From Sepioteuthis lessoniana (lineage: Eukaryota; Mollusca; Cephalopoda; Myopsida; Loliginidae), in contig OY757921.1 in NCBI GenBank assembly GCA_963585895.1, positions 80,269,127 through 80,333,126 on the forward strand: a stretch of 64,000 nucleotides of DNA. Reading direction: 5' to 3'. The notes below the pieces were generated by a model. That model did no database searches and was not told where the DNA came from. It was given only the letters and a program-made list of their open reading frames with translations. This document shows positions 1 through 13,179 of the stretch, in pieces. Positions within the stretch are counted from its first letter, which is position 1; every line of letters starts with the position of its first letter. Position numbers and translations under genes: made by a program.

Positions 1-141
1 ATGGGAAACTAAATTAAAATTTAATTTATATAATTAATGGTTAGTTTTCAAGTAAGAAAATTCGAAAACTTGTTATTTTCCTAAGATATATATATTTGAT
101 TAATTGGCGTTAGAAAAATCTCTCTCCAATTTTTGCCAATT

Positions 142-175
<34 letters not shown>

Positions 176-509
176 CAAAGAGCCTTGAAATTAACAAAAA
201 ATTTCTTTCTTACCTTATAGGTATCAAATCATCAACTCTCAGTTTTGCATTATTATATTGGCATAAATAATTTCAGAGTCATTTGAACCCCACCCCTCAA
301 AATAAAACCAAGGCTATGAAAATACATCATCCTTATCTTGATACTTCCTCGTCACAAGATAATAGAAAATACCATAAAATGTAACACCATCATCATCATC
401 GTTGTTGTTATTATTGTTGTTGTGATAATAATATTCACATCATCATCATCAATAAGTTCAGTAAAATAACTAGTTTTTTCTGAAGAAAAAAATTTTGGTT
501 GGTTTGTTG
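1..509. other. AT-rich non-coding stretch with poly-A run
   Basis: No coding region or RNA gene is recognisable here. It contains an uninterrupted A-run at about 146-173 and short CAT/GTT trinucleotide runs around 385-450. The poly-A run could be the tail of a decayed retroposon, but no flanking duplication was found. Confidence 0.5.
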
Positions 510-1185
510 TATTTCATGGCATAATAACCCTTGTAGGTTATTTAATGCCAAATCCTGTTTATATAGTGTAACCCGGATACAAGAGAGATTTTCTCTGGTC
601 CCAAATTAGAGCCTGTGTTAATGTATATAAAACAGACCAAACCCTGATATAAGAGACTTATTCTCCTGTCCCGGTAACGCTCTTATATCCGGGTTACACT
701 GTACATGTACATATCAAATGTATATGATTTGTAAATGCTTAGTTTGTAGGTGACATTTTTAAACGAGCCTGAATTCATTTGTTTGCACAGTTAAATAGTT
801 TTAAGTATTGCTATCTAACATGAGTAGTTTTATTTGCACATAGTTAAATGGTTCTAAAACTTGCTTATGTAATAGTAATAATTCAATCTAACATCAGTAA
901 TTTGTTTGCACGCAGTTAAATGGTTTCAAGTTTAGAAAATTACTACATATTTGACTCATAGATAGGACCCTAATAGATACTACCACTTCAAGTCAGAGTG
1001 GACCTAGGAGTAATGACAACGAAGGGGTGCCCCACATTTCTCAAAGCTCCAGGATTTGAGCCTAGATCTCAGATGCAGTTTAGTGTTATAGCTAGGATAC
1101 TCGTTTAGAGAGGGGCTTCTACCCCTCTGCAAAAATGCAGTCGAACGTATTCTAATAGCCTCGGCCGACAGAGCTGAATTTGAAT
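510..1185 (+). repeat. Composite dispersed repeat (element E), copy 1
   Basis: This sequence aligns along its length with 17505-17975. Shared blocks are a start reading CTTGTAGGTTATTTAATGCC, then ATATGATTTGTAAA, then GTTAAATGGTT-type short repeats, and a 3' block with GAGTCAGAGTGGACCTAGG and CTGCAAAAATGCAGTC. The 3' block recurs at 3395-3545, 4730-4975, 25415-25560, 41985-42190 and 62770-62945, and inverted at 1625-1740, 11945-12070 and 26415-26590. No coding capacity is visible. The transposition mechanism is unknown. Confidence 0.75.
565..700. mobile_element. 136-bp MITE with about 22-bp inverted termini, inserted in element E
   Basis: The left end reads AGTGTAACCCGGATACAAGAG. The right end is its inverted complement, from CTCTTATATCCGGGTTACACT at about 680-700. 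The paralogous repeat at 17505-17975 reads straight through (TTTATACATATC at about 17549-17560) and acts as the empty site. The element has no coding capacity, so it would depend on a transposase from elsewhere. The family was not identified. Confidence 0.75.
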
Positions 1186-1624
1186 TTCTTCAGTCTTACA
1201 GTTAAAAAAAAAAGTTCGTCTTCTTCAGTAAAAGATTTTTTTAAAAATAATTTGTCTATGACAACGAAAAGTACTTTGTATCACAAAAATGAAATGAAAA
1301 AAAAAAAAAATACTGTCACATAAAGTTTTAAAAATTGTACCCGAAGCCAGGTTTTTGAATGCAAATTTTCTAGACTAGCAAACAGGCTCTATGTTATTAA
1401 AAGACTGGCGCAACACATCTTCCTCCTATAAATCAATAAGTGAGTAACAGTTTAAGTGATTTTTCAACAAAATATTACAATAAATCTAACTATTTATTTC
1501 TTAGAATATTTTCTCGTTTCTGTTTGCAAAAAAATGCAAATGTGAATATGAACAACAAAATACGAATTTAAAGAAACGTTTCTGATAAAATAAGAGTTCT
1601 TTTCTTTATCATTTCTAATTCTAG

Positions 1625-1740
1625 AATCTTGGGTGTGACATTAAACAGTATCCGGTGGTTAGACTCCATTTCTGGAGATTTGGATAATGTGGAGTATCCT
1701 TCATTGCCATTACTCCCAGGTCAGATAGGAATACAGCTGT
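1625..1740 (-). repeat. Element E 3' fragment, inverted
   Basis: On the reverse strand this matches the element E 3' block (CCTGGGAGTAATGGCAATGA context, then the segment ending in the TTTAGTGTCA-like core). The remaining interval 1190-1620 and the following 1741-2500 show no genes. They are AT-rich, with homopolymer runs and a short (CT)n run at about 1919-1932. Confidence 0.6.
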
Positions 1741-2504
1741 GTGCAAACAAATGATAATCGAAAAAAAGGTTCAATTTAAAAAAAATGCGATGGTAAATTG
1801 AAAATATCGTTATTATTAAAATCGAGCAAATGCAAGTGAATCACGTTTAAGCATTCGATAAATCATAAGGAGTTGATATGCTATTAAACAAGACAAACCC
1901 TAATTCTAGTTAACTGAACTCTCTCTCTCTCTAATAAAGTTAGTACTCGTTATTTTGTAATTTACAATACATCACGCTTCTTTTTTAGCTTTTCTTTATA
2001 CATATGTAATGAAAGACCTTTTAAATTAAAGAGCGTCTCGTGGGACCGCTGAAGTATGGATAACCAAAAATTACAAAAACCGATAATACTCAGAATGGCT
2101 AAAGTAAGTTCCCAAAAGGGATCGTGAAAAATTGGTCTTAAGTCGTTTATTACACCGAGTATGTAGGGTAAACACCGTCACATGACGGACTGCACTCTAA
2201 CACCATAAATGCCAGCATAAAGAAATCTGAGAAATAATGAGGGTTAACGCCATCAACATTGTTGAAAGTTATAATACACCAGCTTTTTAGTTTCTAACAT
2301 AGATAGCTATCACTTGTAGTGACTCAATTTATATATTCTCAATTCAGGCCTTTTAAGACGCTGTTGTTGAATGAATAAATAAATATATAACTAGAGATAT
2401 TCTTAAAAAATGAAAAAATCATGTTTTAATTGTTAATATAGTTGTGTTTTTTTTCTCCTAATATTTGTTTCAGAGATGAAGCATTGTTGTTGCCGCTGCT
2501 GCTG

Positions 2505-3025
2505 CTATTATTCTAATTTTTATTTTACCCTTTTGAGTTTTTCACAAATCTCCAGGACTCTTATTATTTATCATACATCCCACCAACGCACGAATATGGC
2601 ACAAGGCCGTTTTTAAGGTGGGTCCAGTCGCAGAGCCGAAGCCCACACGCGTCCGACAAGGCCAAAAATACCTTCGACCCCGTCGGCATTCTTCTTTTTG
2701 GGGCGCCTCAGGCGCCAGGCAATAAACCTAACCCCCCGAAGGGAGTAAAAGCCGGGGGGATGGCCCCCTAAAGCCGGAGGAACTCTCCAGTGCTGAGGCA
2801 CACCCAGCAGAACCACCCAGAGATAAAACGGCCTACCGAATGCAACCCAACAATTGGAGAGGAAAGATCCGAAGATCTCCAGGACTCTTCTTAGTATTCT
2901 GGCTGATCTCAACAATGCTGTAGTTTGTATAGTCTCCTCTCGTCCTCTAATTTCCAAGTCCTTCAGTCCCTGTACCAACTCTTTCGTGACTGTACCGAGC
3001 ACACCAATTACAAATGGTATCACCG
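2505..3025 (-). mobile_element. LINE pol C-terminal fragment, split by a SINE-like insertion
   Basis: On the minus strand, 3025-2875 encodes a stretch containing VIPFVIGVLGTV and TTALLRSARILRRVLE. This is a recognisable C-terminal end of a non-LTR retrotransposon polyprotein, and the same block is found at 53740-53940 on the plus strand. After the GC-rich insertion at 2563-2874 the LINE 3' tail resumes at 2562-2505 (GTGAAAAACTC...GTAAAATAA), matching 53950-53985. It is a dead 3' fragment with no reverse transcriptase domain. Confidence 0.75.
2563..2874 (-). mobile_element. GC-rich SINE-like insertion with 15-bp target duplication
   Basis: A 312-bp island that is far more GC-rich than its surroundings sits inside the LINE fragment. 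It is flanked by identical 15-mers ATCTCCAGGACTCTT at 2548-2562 and 2875-2889, as expected of target-primed retroposition. On the minus strand its end carries a motif close to the SINE-A tail (GGCACAAGGCCG on the plus strand, against GACACAAGGTCAA). It includes the palindrome GGCGCCTCAGGCGCC at about 2702-2716. Minus-strand reading through it looks open but is not a gene. Confidence 0.7.
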
Positions 3026-3239
3026 TTATTATTATTATTATTCTAAACAGTGCAAACTGCTATACTCACAACGTTTCGGCAGCTGTATTCTCCGACCTTC
3101 TTCGAGTGCCTTTTGTCATATTCGACATGAACGGCAGAATGGGGACAATTGAAATAAAGAGTTAAATTCGAAATCCCTGTAAAGTTACCGAGTACAACAA
3201 AAGGTACCTGAATGGATTAAATTGGCATTTAAGAAAATT

Positions 3240-3545
3240 GGAAAAGATTAATTCTTAAATGGCATGTCAACCCGCTTGCAGCTATTTTGTGCCTAGAGGA
3301 TAAGGAATCGTTTTCATTATACGTTCATATTTACATTCTTTGTGCAGCTTTTTTTCACAATTCTATCAAATACAAATAATTTTTAAACAGATTTGTTTGA
3401 CCCATAGATGAGACCCTAAAGGTACTATCACTCCGAGTCAGAGTGGAACTGGGAGTAATGACAATAAAGGAGTACTCTACACTCTCAAGATCTCCAGAAC
3501 TCATTATCAGATGCAGTTTATTGTCATACCCAGGACATAGAGAGA
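3240..3545 (+). repeat. Element E copy, short form without SINE-B
   Basis: The 5' block (GGCATGTCAACCCGCTTGCAG, then ATTATACGTTCATATTTACA) and the 3' block (TTTGACCCATAGATGAGACC, then CAGAGTGGAACTGGGAGTAA) are joined almost directly. The SINE-B segment present in the copies at 4160, 25040 and 41130 is absent. The preceding interval 3030-3240 has no recognisable feature. The interval 3546-4159 also shows nothing beyond AT-rich sequence. Confidence 0.65.
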
Positions 3546-4159
3546 GAGAAAAAAAGAAAACGGTTACTTTGTTGTTGGAAAAGAAGTTTAGAAAAGTGCT
3601 CTTTAAATTCTAATGCTGTAAAAAAATCTGACTTGAATATTGCGGGTTTTACATGTATGAAACTTAACACTATTGGCGAATAAACATAAAATAAATCAGT
3701 GCATTAAAAGATTTTACCTCAACTTTCAGGACTGATTGACTTATCTTGAGCCCGGGCAAAAAGGGACCCTCTTAAGAGATGTCCTTTTAAATCCACTCCA
3801 CCTTACTATCAATTCCGTATGTACAATCTTACAGACATTTGTTTCTAAAGAAATTCTTAAACTCTGAGTTTCAAAAATATAGAAAAGGGATGTTTATTTC
3901 CAGTGCTACGGATACCGTACGAACGTATCTTGTGGAGTATATAAATAGATCAGCAGGGAGTGTTTAAACATTTTGTAACATCATTGATTCATTTGAGGTT
4001 ACTTGCACTTCAAAAATGAGATATTTTGCTTCTTTCTTCGGTCCCTGTTCTATTACCTGATCGCTCAGTTCATTCCCGTCACTTCCATTGCTGTCTTGTC
4101 CAGAATAGCCTATCGAGGAAGTGTCTATGATAATGAATTATTATCAACTTTGAACGACT

Positions 4160-4975
4160 TTATACATGAATGATTGATTTTAATAGCATGTCAACCCGTC
4201 TAGACTTATTTTATGCATAGAAGTTAGGGAATCGCGTTCATTATACGTTTATATTTCTATTTCTATGTAGTCGTTTCTTAAGAGTTTTTCGCATAGTTAT
4301 ATATTAAGTATTCCAATCTAGTACAAATAATTTGCTCACCGTTATATGGTTTAAACTATTCTAATCTAATACTAATAATCTATACCCAATTATATAGTTT
4401 TAAGTTCTTATTCTAATTTAATAACGATCATTTATTTAAACACAGTTATATGGTTTCAAGTAATTATTCTATTGGCATAATGGTTAGTGTTCGCACGGGA
4501 GACCTGGGTTCATACCAAAGACTCAAAAAATTCATACTTTGCTTAACACTCAGCATTATAAGGTAAGGATCAAGGGTAAAGTGGAGCAATCCAGGGAAAG
4601 GAGTAGCGCCCTCCCCTACACATTGGTGTAGTAGCTATCGAAAAGGGAGCCTTCGGGTCACCCTTGACTACGGTAGCCAACTTTTTTAATATGATATCAG
4701 ATGTTCCAATCTAATTCAAATAGTATTTAAACAGATCTATTTGACCCGTACATAATATCCTAACAAGTACTACCATTTCGAGTCAGAGTTGACCTGGGAG
4801 TAATGGCAATGAAGGGGCAATCCAAATTCCCCAGATCTCAAAAAGTAGAGCCTCGGCATTAGATGCAGTTTAGGGTCATACCCAGCTCCCATTTTTTTTT
4901 CGGGGAAGCCTTACCTCTCAGCAGGAGATACAGTCAGCGTATTCTAAGTCCTGTCAACAAGACGGATAATTTTAT
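4160..4975 (+). repeat. Element E copy, long form containing SINE-B
   Basis: It begins with TTTTAATAGCATGTCAACCCG at about 4178. Several degenerate copies of a roughly 45-bp block (ACAGTTATATGGTTTCAAGT) follow, then SINE-B at about 4475-4690. It ends with the 3' block from GATCTATTTGACCC to about 4975. The block order is the same as at 25040-25560 and 41130-42190, so SINE-B belongs to a subfamily rather than being an independent hit in each. Confidence 0.7.
4475..4690 (+). mobile_element. SINE-B (tRNA-derived)
   Basis: The head has a pol III A-box-like TAATGGTTAGTGTTCGC and a B-box-like GGGTTCATACC. The body carries CTTAACACTCAGCATTATAAGG and AAGGGTAAAGTGGAGCAATC. The 3' end reads TATCGAAAAGGGAGCC...TAGCCAACTT. 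It matches the copies at 25135-25375, 36040-36258 (minus) and 41290-41520. Confidence 0.75.
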
Positions 4976-5094
4976 AATGAATTTCCATAGTGGGCTATTC
5001 TGGACAAGCACTTCCCTTTTGTCTTCTGTTTTTCAAGAGCAGTATTGCACAACGCCATTACTATACGTTTTTATGATAATGAACATATGTATTA

Positions 5095-5235
5095 ACCCAA
5101 TCCTTCCGCCACAAGCAGAATGTGACACAAGGTCAATTTTAAGCGAAGTACAGTTGGTTTGGCGACCGTAGTCGAGGGCGACCAGAAGGCTCCCTTTTCG
5201 ATAGCTTCTACACCGAGGTGTAGGGGAGAGAAAAA
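5095..5235 (-). mobile_element. Chimeric SINE fragment (SINE-A tail joined to SINE-B 3' end)
   Basis: Read on the plus strand, CCACAAGCAGAATGTGACAC...AAGGTCAATTTTAAGCG is the inverted 3' tail of SINE-A. It passes directly into the inverted 3' end of SINE-B (TTGGCGACCGTAG...CTCCCTTTTCGATAGC). It is either a nested truncation or a mosaic SINE. Confidence 0.55.
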
Positions 5236-5678
5236 CAGAGGAATCATGCTTTTCTCAAGGGTGTAATGGGTGTCATAAAACTAGAAATTGTGTGAAGGAA
5301 ACCTACTTATCACTTATCGTGGATTTTACAAGAATGCTGGAAAAATCTGGACTACATAAAGTCGCTGAACTTACACTAGAGGTGCAATGTTTTGTTTGTT
5401 GTACCAACATTTCAATAATCTTTTTAATTGATAGTAATTTTGATTTATGCATTTGATAGAATCTACGTTAAATCTTAAGCCCTCCTTTTTTTCTTAAACA
5501 CTTGTTTATTGTTTTGGAAAGTTATCTTCCCAAAAGTGAAAGAAAAAGCGTGAAGTATCATGTACGCTTATTTATAATTCAGTACATTTGATTGCAGTAG
5601 GTTTTAAGCAAATGTTATGTATACAACGTGAGTAAACTAGGCTTTTACCTATTAAAGAACTGTTTTCCTGCTTCTTAC

Positions 5679-6000
5679 CTTTGTTTTCTTTGCCTTTTTC
5701 TGATGAATATAACTGAACATGTTGAATTTGCATGGATAAAACATTTGAACGCAGACGAAAGTTTTTTGTAAGGGAACAATTATGTCTTTTGAAGACAGTC
5801 AATTGATTTCGTGTTACAAGACAATTGTGATCAGTTTTCGAAAAAAGTATATCATTAACACATTTGTAACAGTTCCTCCAATTGAAGGAGGATGTTGTGT
5901 ATGTCCGTTTTTGAAAGTTCAACAGGTAAGAATAAACTTTACAGGAGGAAATCCAACATTTTCGTATATGACTTTGGCACAGTGAATTTAAATATGCCAT
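5679..6000 (-). CDS. Probable first coding exon of an unrecognised, likely mitochondrial protein
   Basis: The minus-strand reading frame opens at an ATG at 6000-5998 in good context (A at -3, G at +4), just after an in-frame stop. It runs 107 codons plus one base to a strong splice donor, AAAG|GTAAGAAG, at 5679/5678. The encoded N-terminus is rich in K, R, S, N and C with few acidic residues until about residue 100. It contains KRTYTTSS (31-38) and ends LYSSEKGKENK, which resembles a mitochondrial targeting peptide followed by a charged linker. I do not recognise the protein. The gene would continue leftward past the window edge, since no further exon was found in 1-5600. It is divergent from MRM2, with start codons 0.72 kb apart, so a shared promoter is plausible. 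It could be a chance ORF, but length, context and donor argue otherwise. Confidence 0.45.
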
Positions 6001-7091
<1,091 letters not shown>

Positions 7092-8922
7092 TGAAATGTA
7101 TTTTGTATGCCAGAATGACAAGGGTGAATGAAGAAAGCTTCTCTTTTTGTTCTTTTTTTTACTCATTAAAACAAATCTGAAGTAGAAATAGCTTTTTTGT
7201 TATTTTTTTTCCGGCTGTATAAATTTTTCTTTATTTTTATATAGGATTTTTAAAGAATAGAAATATCTTTTCAATTTTTTTTTTTTTTTTTTAAATTTAA
7301 TTGACACTTGTTACTTCTTACATTTCCCTCTTTTCTTTTTTTTTTCTAGAGGAAATCGTAATAAAATTAACAATTTTTAACGATGGAAATTAAAAATATA
7401 TTTTGACGACTTTAGTCAGATTCAGTTTACTTAAAGAAAAATATTTTTCGTTACTTTTTTTTATTTTTTTTTTATTTAATTTTTTTATCAGCTTAGCTTT
7501 ATTTAATTTTTTTATCAGCTTAGTGTTGCGATTGCTTATTGTTTCATTTATTTTATTTTTGTACAGTTTTTCTTTACTAAATTAACTTTATTTGTCTTTA
7601 TTTTTAATTTCTATCTTTTTTTTACTATCAGATCCCTTATTGATATTTCATAAATACATACGCAACCATGAAATGTTTCCAATCATCAAAAATGGCTTTT
7701 TTCTTCATCTATTGAAAAACAAATTCGAGTAGTAATAATTTTTAATGAATGATTTTAAGTTATTTTTATATTTGATTATTTATTCTTTTCTTTCTTTCCT
7801 TTTTTTTTTTTTTTAAATGTAATTTTGATTGTTGACTACTCTGTACTCGAGTAGGCAACAACATTGACTAATGTAATGACTATTTTAAGTGAGTACAGCT
7901 TACAACTATTAAAAGAAAATAATGTATTTTCTTTTCGTTCCAAAAATCACAATTTTTAAGAAAAATATATTACTAATCTCTTTTCCTGCAATACCATTAC
8001 AAATGTTAAATATTTTTATCATCCTTAGATTACGAAAGAAGAATTTATATTCGTTTATTTTCTCATTAAAAAAGTTTTTTTTTTGTGAAGGATACCTGTT
8101 GTAAAGTGTTGTTTATAGTATACATAAATACGCACATCTGGGAGTCTTTAACATTTTTATAATGACATATATATATATATAACCGCGATAGGATCAGACA
8201 ATAATAATTATTTTTATTTTGTTTTTCATTCACTGAAAATAAAATAAGATTTATTAATTTTTAGTCTACTTTTTATTCAAAAAGCGCATTTTATTTATTT
8301 GTTCGAGAAATTTCTCCTTAATAAAATTAACACCTGTATTTAATATCTGTATTTTATTATGATTAAATGTTCAACGAAAAATCAAGTATCTTCAATTTTT
8401 TGGCATTTATGGATAGATGATGATTGTTTAAGAATTTATCCCCACCAATCCAAGTATAAAAAAAAAGTAATATCCACTATTTGAAGAAAAAAAAATCTTA
8501 ACACTTTTCTGTGTAAAGAAAAATGGATGAAAAAGTTGTAACGAATAAATTAATGAAACGTGTCGTGTAATAATGCTACTACTAGTAAGTAATTGAATGA
8601 TGGTGCAAGAAGATAAAAGCAGCAACTACGTCTATCCTTTCCTTCCTCGCATTTCATTATTGTGAATGAGTAGTAAAAAAATAAATAAAAACAGAATCAA
8701 TCTGTACTATATTTTATTTATAGTTGATGTATATTTATTTACTTTACTACTGGTTTGGTAAAAATAGGTCTGTAGCTCCGAAATACGTCATAGAAATGAA
8801 AATAATTCTTTTTTGATCAGATTGGGTAATTGTGGACGAAGCGAAGTGAGGAAACTAAAGAGGGAGAAGGGAATGTGGGTGGGAGATGTTTATTTCCACC
8901 CACGCGAGACTGGAGAGTGAGC

Positions 8923-8924
<2 letters not shown>

Positions 8925-8981
<57 letters not shown>
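8925..8981. repeat. (TA)n microsatellite
   Basis: An uninterrupted TA dinucleotide run of about 57 bp follows a short GC-richer segment (8855-8925). Confidence 0.95.
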
Positions 8982-8986
<5 letters not shown>

Positions 8987-10919
8987 TTTATTTTTTTACC
9001 AACTTCATATTGCAAATAGGCTTTATTTATAGGATTTTTTTAAAAAAAGATGTTTCTTATTTATTTTTTATTAACAAAAAACTCACAGCTGCCAATTTTT
9101 CTTAAAAATTTTACTTTTGACTTTGAAATGTTTCCATGGGTAGCAATTGTTTCCTAACCCAGAAATCCTAGTATCAATCAACAGCATATTTTATGTAGAA
9201 GACGTAAAAAGAGTAATGAACACGCCTCTTGTCCGATGTCGAATTGACTTAGTCGTAAAATGATTTTTTTCTTTCTTTTATGAAAGATCATTTTCAGTCT
9301 TATTACAAGGTTATTTTGTTTGTCGTTTCTTTTTTGGAAAACAAATCTTTTTTTCTTTGTTTTTATCTAAAAAAAAAATCAAATTGGTTGTCGAAACTTA
9401 AATGTCATTTAAAAATAAAAAAGCACTTTTTTTTTTTTTTTTAATTCAATAATAAAACAAGGACTTTTAAATATCCTAAAAAGACGGAACAAGGAACTGG
9501 AAGAAAAAAAAAGGAAAAAGTGGTTGAGAGGAAGTGATAAAACTCACTTCGTCGAGTGTGAGGAAACCTTTACTCAGAGTTAAATTTGTATCTATTTTCT
9601 TTATTAACTTTAGGCCATAATAATTGCATTCTATTTTCATTCCGACTGTTCGTTTGCTTCTTACTAAGAAACTTTAGTCTTTTCGTTGTGGTTTTATTTT
9701 TAAATCATAATTACACACCTCGGACGTACTAATGATGGAGAAAGAAAAAGGAGCGGCCTCTTAATTCTTTATGTGAAATAGGAAGATCGACACGAATAGC
9801 AGTTAGAATGTTGAGCACCAAGTCGGGGATCAATATCCAGTAGTGAATAATTTATAAACCAGTCCCTCACTATTTTATTTATACATACGTTTAATATAGT
9901 GGTGGTGGTAGAAAAGTTATTTTACTGTCTGAACTAAAGGCTATTGGAAGTCTTATAAGCCTTAACATTTCTATGGCTGAAATAAAATTGATCGTTTCTG
10001 TTTTTAAAGGGTTAAATAATAAAAATAACCCCATATTTTTTCAGATGTTTATTTCAAATTTGCATATTAATGTACTATTGGACTAATGTATTTTGTTTCT
10101 TTTTAAAAAGTTTTTATACCCATCTGGAAAAAATGTAAACAATTTCTATTATTCTAGATTATATTAGATAAAAAGATCTGACCACCTACAGCTAATTTAT
10201 TGTACATTAAATTTGAATACTACTAATTGGAAAATATCTAAAAAAGATTATAAAAACAAATTAACAATGCTTTTGAATAATTGTGATGACGACAGAATTT
10301 ACAATAAAATCCCAATATTTGTCTTTTTTATTTTGTTTAATAGTTAAATGGAAAGTAAATTAAAGTATGTTTTTTGTTCTTGTTGTTTTGTGTGACCAAA
10401 TAAATAAACAAACAATCGAAAAGAATTTACTGAAAATAAACAAAATAAGCCTTGAATAAATTGTAATAGTTGGTTAATTTTCTGCAACATCTGTCCAAAT
10501 CTTTCAATACATTTCTTTTCAAAAGACTTTTTTCCTTTTTGTTTTTTTTTTGTTTTTTGTTTTTTTCCATCATGACTCCATCTCAAATAAAACTGTCTAT
10601 TACACATTCAGATTTGCTCACAACTGCTTTTAATATGGGTGACTGGGGGGAGGGTAGAATAGTCTCAGCAAAATTTATTTAAGTCTTGACCCCATGAGAA
10701 AAAAATCGAACTCACAATGGTCTGCTAATAAAACTTGCAAACTATTATACCACGTGAGGCGCCCTCAAAATAGAATATGTGAAGTTTAGAAAAGCGTAAA
10801 AAAAACTTTAATTTCAAATATTTGAAATATAGTCAATTTGCTTCTTTATTTTGATATATTTTTCTTATATTTTAAAGATGAATATAAATATAGCTACACG
10901 AATAACAATACAACTCAAA

Positions 10920-11035
10920 TTAATTGTTGCTCCTATGATTTTCATCAGCAGCAGTTAAACGCTGTAGTCTCGTTATTTTTAGAGCTCTGTTAATACTCGC
11001 ACAGCAACTGTCTATTGAGTAGTGGACAAAAATAA
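10920..11035 (-). repeat. Unclassified repeat-like segment
   Basis: Reverse-strand text CCACTACTCAATAGACAGTT followed by TGCGAGTATTAACAGAGCTC and AACTGCTGCTGATGAAAATC is more GC-balanced than its surroundings and ends bluntly. It looks like a retroelement tail but has no second copy in the window. It contains CTGATGA without a following GAAA, so it is not called a ribozyme. Confidence 0.3.
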
Positions 11036-11318
11036 ATAAATATTTAAAAAATAAAAAAGATTTCGTTTAAATGTTGCATTAAATAGATTTTTTAAAAAAG
11101 TTTTGTATATTTGACAATGTTGACTAGACATGTTGGTTTTCCTATTTTACTTGAAGAATTAAGTGTCTGCCCATCTTTCTTTGATTAAACAAGATTATAA
11201 AAACAATGTTTTTTGTCCATATTATTAGACATTTAGATTTTATACACACAACACAAATGATTCTAAAATTAAAAAAAAAATTTTAACATTTAATTATAGA
11301 AATTAAGAGAAAAACTAA

Positions 11319-11342
11319 ACACACACACACACACACACACAC
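11319..11342. repeat. (CA)n microsatellite
   Basis: A perfect CA dinucleotide run of about 12 units, flanked by AT-rich sequence. The segment 11343-11640 that follows ends with a TACAGGGTGC-like motif on the reverse strand and may be a decayed DNA transposon, but its ends do not pair well. Confidence 0.9.
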
Positions 11343-11849
11343 AGTGTGATTTAGTTAACATCTTTATGGAACCACCTTTTATTATATAATTTCAAACTGT
11401 CTCCACATGTTCACCATTCCTGTCAACACATTTTTGGAATCTACCATGGGTGATCAAAAAGAATGTTAATTCTATGTGAGTATCTTGATTCGAAAAGCAT
11501 AACTGATATTATGGACACCATCTGGCAAAGATTCTAATAATGTATTGGTAGAGATGGTGAGCAGGTGAAAAATTCTAAATCATAATGTCATAAAAGAACT
11601 CTTATAGAAATGCTAACATTTTTTAAGCACCCTGTATTTAAGATTAAAACCCCCAAAAATCTAAAATTGGAAAGTTTTCTTAATTTATAGCATATTTGTT
11701 TTATAATAATTGGTACTATTGCATATAAATTTCAGATGCAAAATGTAATAATTACTGTATTGGTATTATATAATTTACCTTTAATACTCCTGATTATCTC
11801 ATTTTAAGCTATTTTCACCAATTATCTTTGATTTTTATACCACACATTC

Positions 11850-12070
11850 CATGTTAAGAAAAATGCCCTGTCAGGAGTTTAGAATATCCTGATTGTAGAG
11901 GGGGAGTTAAAACCCTCCTTAAAAAAGGGTATCCTTGGCAGTCATTAAACTGAATCCAATAGTAAGGTTCCATTTCTGGAGAATGTGGAGCTATTCCTTT
12001 GTCACTATTCCATCTCCATTCTGACCTGCAGTCATAGTATCTATTAAGACTCCCATCTATTGGTCAAATA
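11850..12070 (-). repeat. Element E 3' fragment, inverted
   Basis: Read on the minus strand it carries the element E 3' block, including TTAATAGATACTATGACT-type and AATGGAGATGG-type decayed versions of CAAGTACTACCACT and GGAGTAATGGCAATG. It continues into the CAGGATATTC-type end block. Similarity is lower than for the copies at 4.8 and 17.8 kb. Confidence 0.5.
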
Positions 12071-13179
12071 CTAATGTTTTAAAATTATTAATATAAAATA
12101 GGAATACTTGAAGCCATAGAATTGTATGCTATCTTTTTTGTCATAGTAGTTGTAGTAATAATAGTTACTTGAAGCTATAATTGGAGAACAAATGACCAAT
12201 TTTGGCATTAAATAACCTGATAAGAATTGTCATTCCATAAAAACCAACTGACCAAGTTTCTTGTTGTTGAAGCAATTAGTTTTTCTTTAGAGTTTTTAAG
12301 CTCTGATAATCATGCATCATGAATTGACAGAAAAAGTTCGAGATGGAGAGAAGGTAAGGAATTTGATTTATAAAGATGTTTACAAATCGCTTTATGCCTA
12401 TTGTAAATACAGATGTGCTCTTGATATGGAAAATTAAGATCAGGCATAGTTATTTATCAGTATTTATTTAAAACTCGTTCATCTATTAAACATAATCTTA
12501 TCAGATGTTTATATCTAGTTTGATGTAGTAACAGTCTGGCATGAAGCTCATTAAAAAAAAATATCCCAAAATAGAAATACCCAATAGCATGCTTGTCATA
12601 AGACCTTGTAGAATGCTCTGGCTCAGTCATGCTAATACTATGGATTAATACAATCTGGGGGAATGATCCCCAAAGTTGCAGCTATGGCCATTTTCTAAGA
12701 GTAACTTTAATTGGTGTTTATCTGGCTTACTCAGAATGCAGAACAATTGCATAATGATTCCCTGTCCCTCCTAAATACCAAGTAAATCAATGATAACTGC
12801 AGATACCCTCCCAGCCCTCTCCCTCTCTTTCTTCTCTTTAGTGCAATGAAAAGGTACCTTGGAGAAACATTTCTAGATTCAATATTTATAACACAGCACT
12901 CCAGAGTTGTCTTCAGAGAAGGAAGCTGAAGTTGATATCCAGGTAATTTATCACTTGATATAAGAGTTGCTTTCTTTCTAGTTTCACTCAAAAGATTTTC
13001 TTTTTCCTTGGACTATATATGGAGATTTTCATTTACTACAATCTTCAGAAGGTACTGTTTGAAGAAAAAATCACCAATATAAATTCATCATTTATAATGA
13101 TCAATGACAAAAGTGTAAAAGAGGTGAAATCTTCTTGTAAAAAAAACCCAAAACAAATAAATCGACTTTTATGAAACTT

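Noticed and set aside
2613-3023. 136-codon minus-strand open frame
   Set aside because: It is a fusion of a LINE pol end with a SINE-like insert whose target duplication is visible at both sides. It is not a gene.
10930-10965. CTGATGA on the minus strand in a repeat-like segment
   Set aside because: No GAAA or cleavage triplet at a workable distance.
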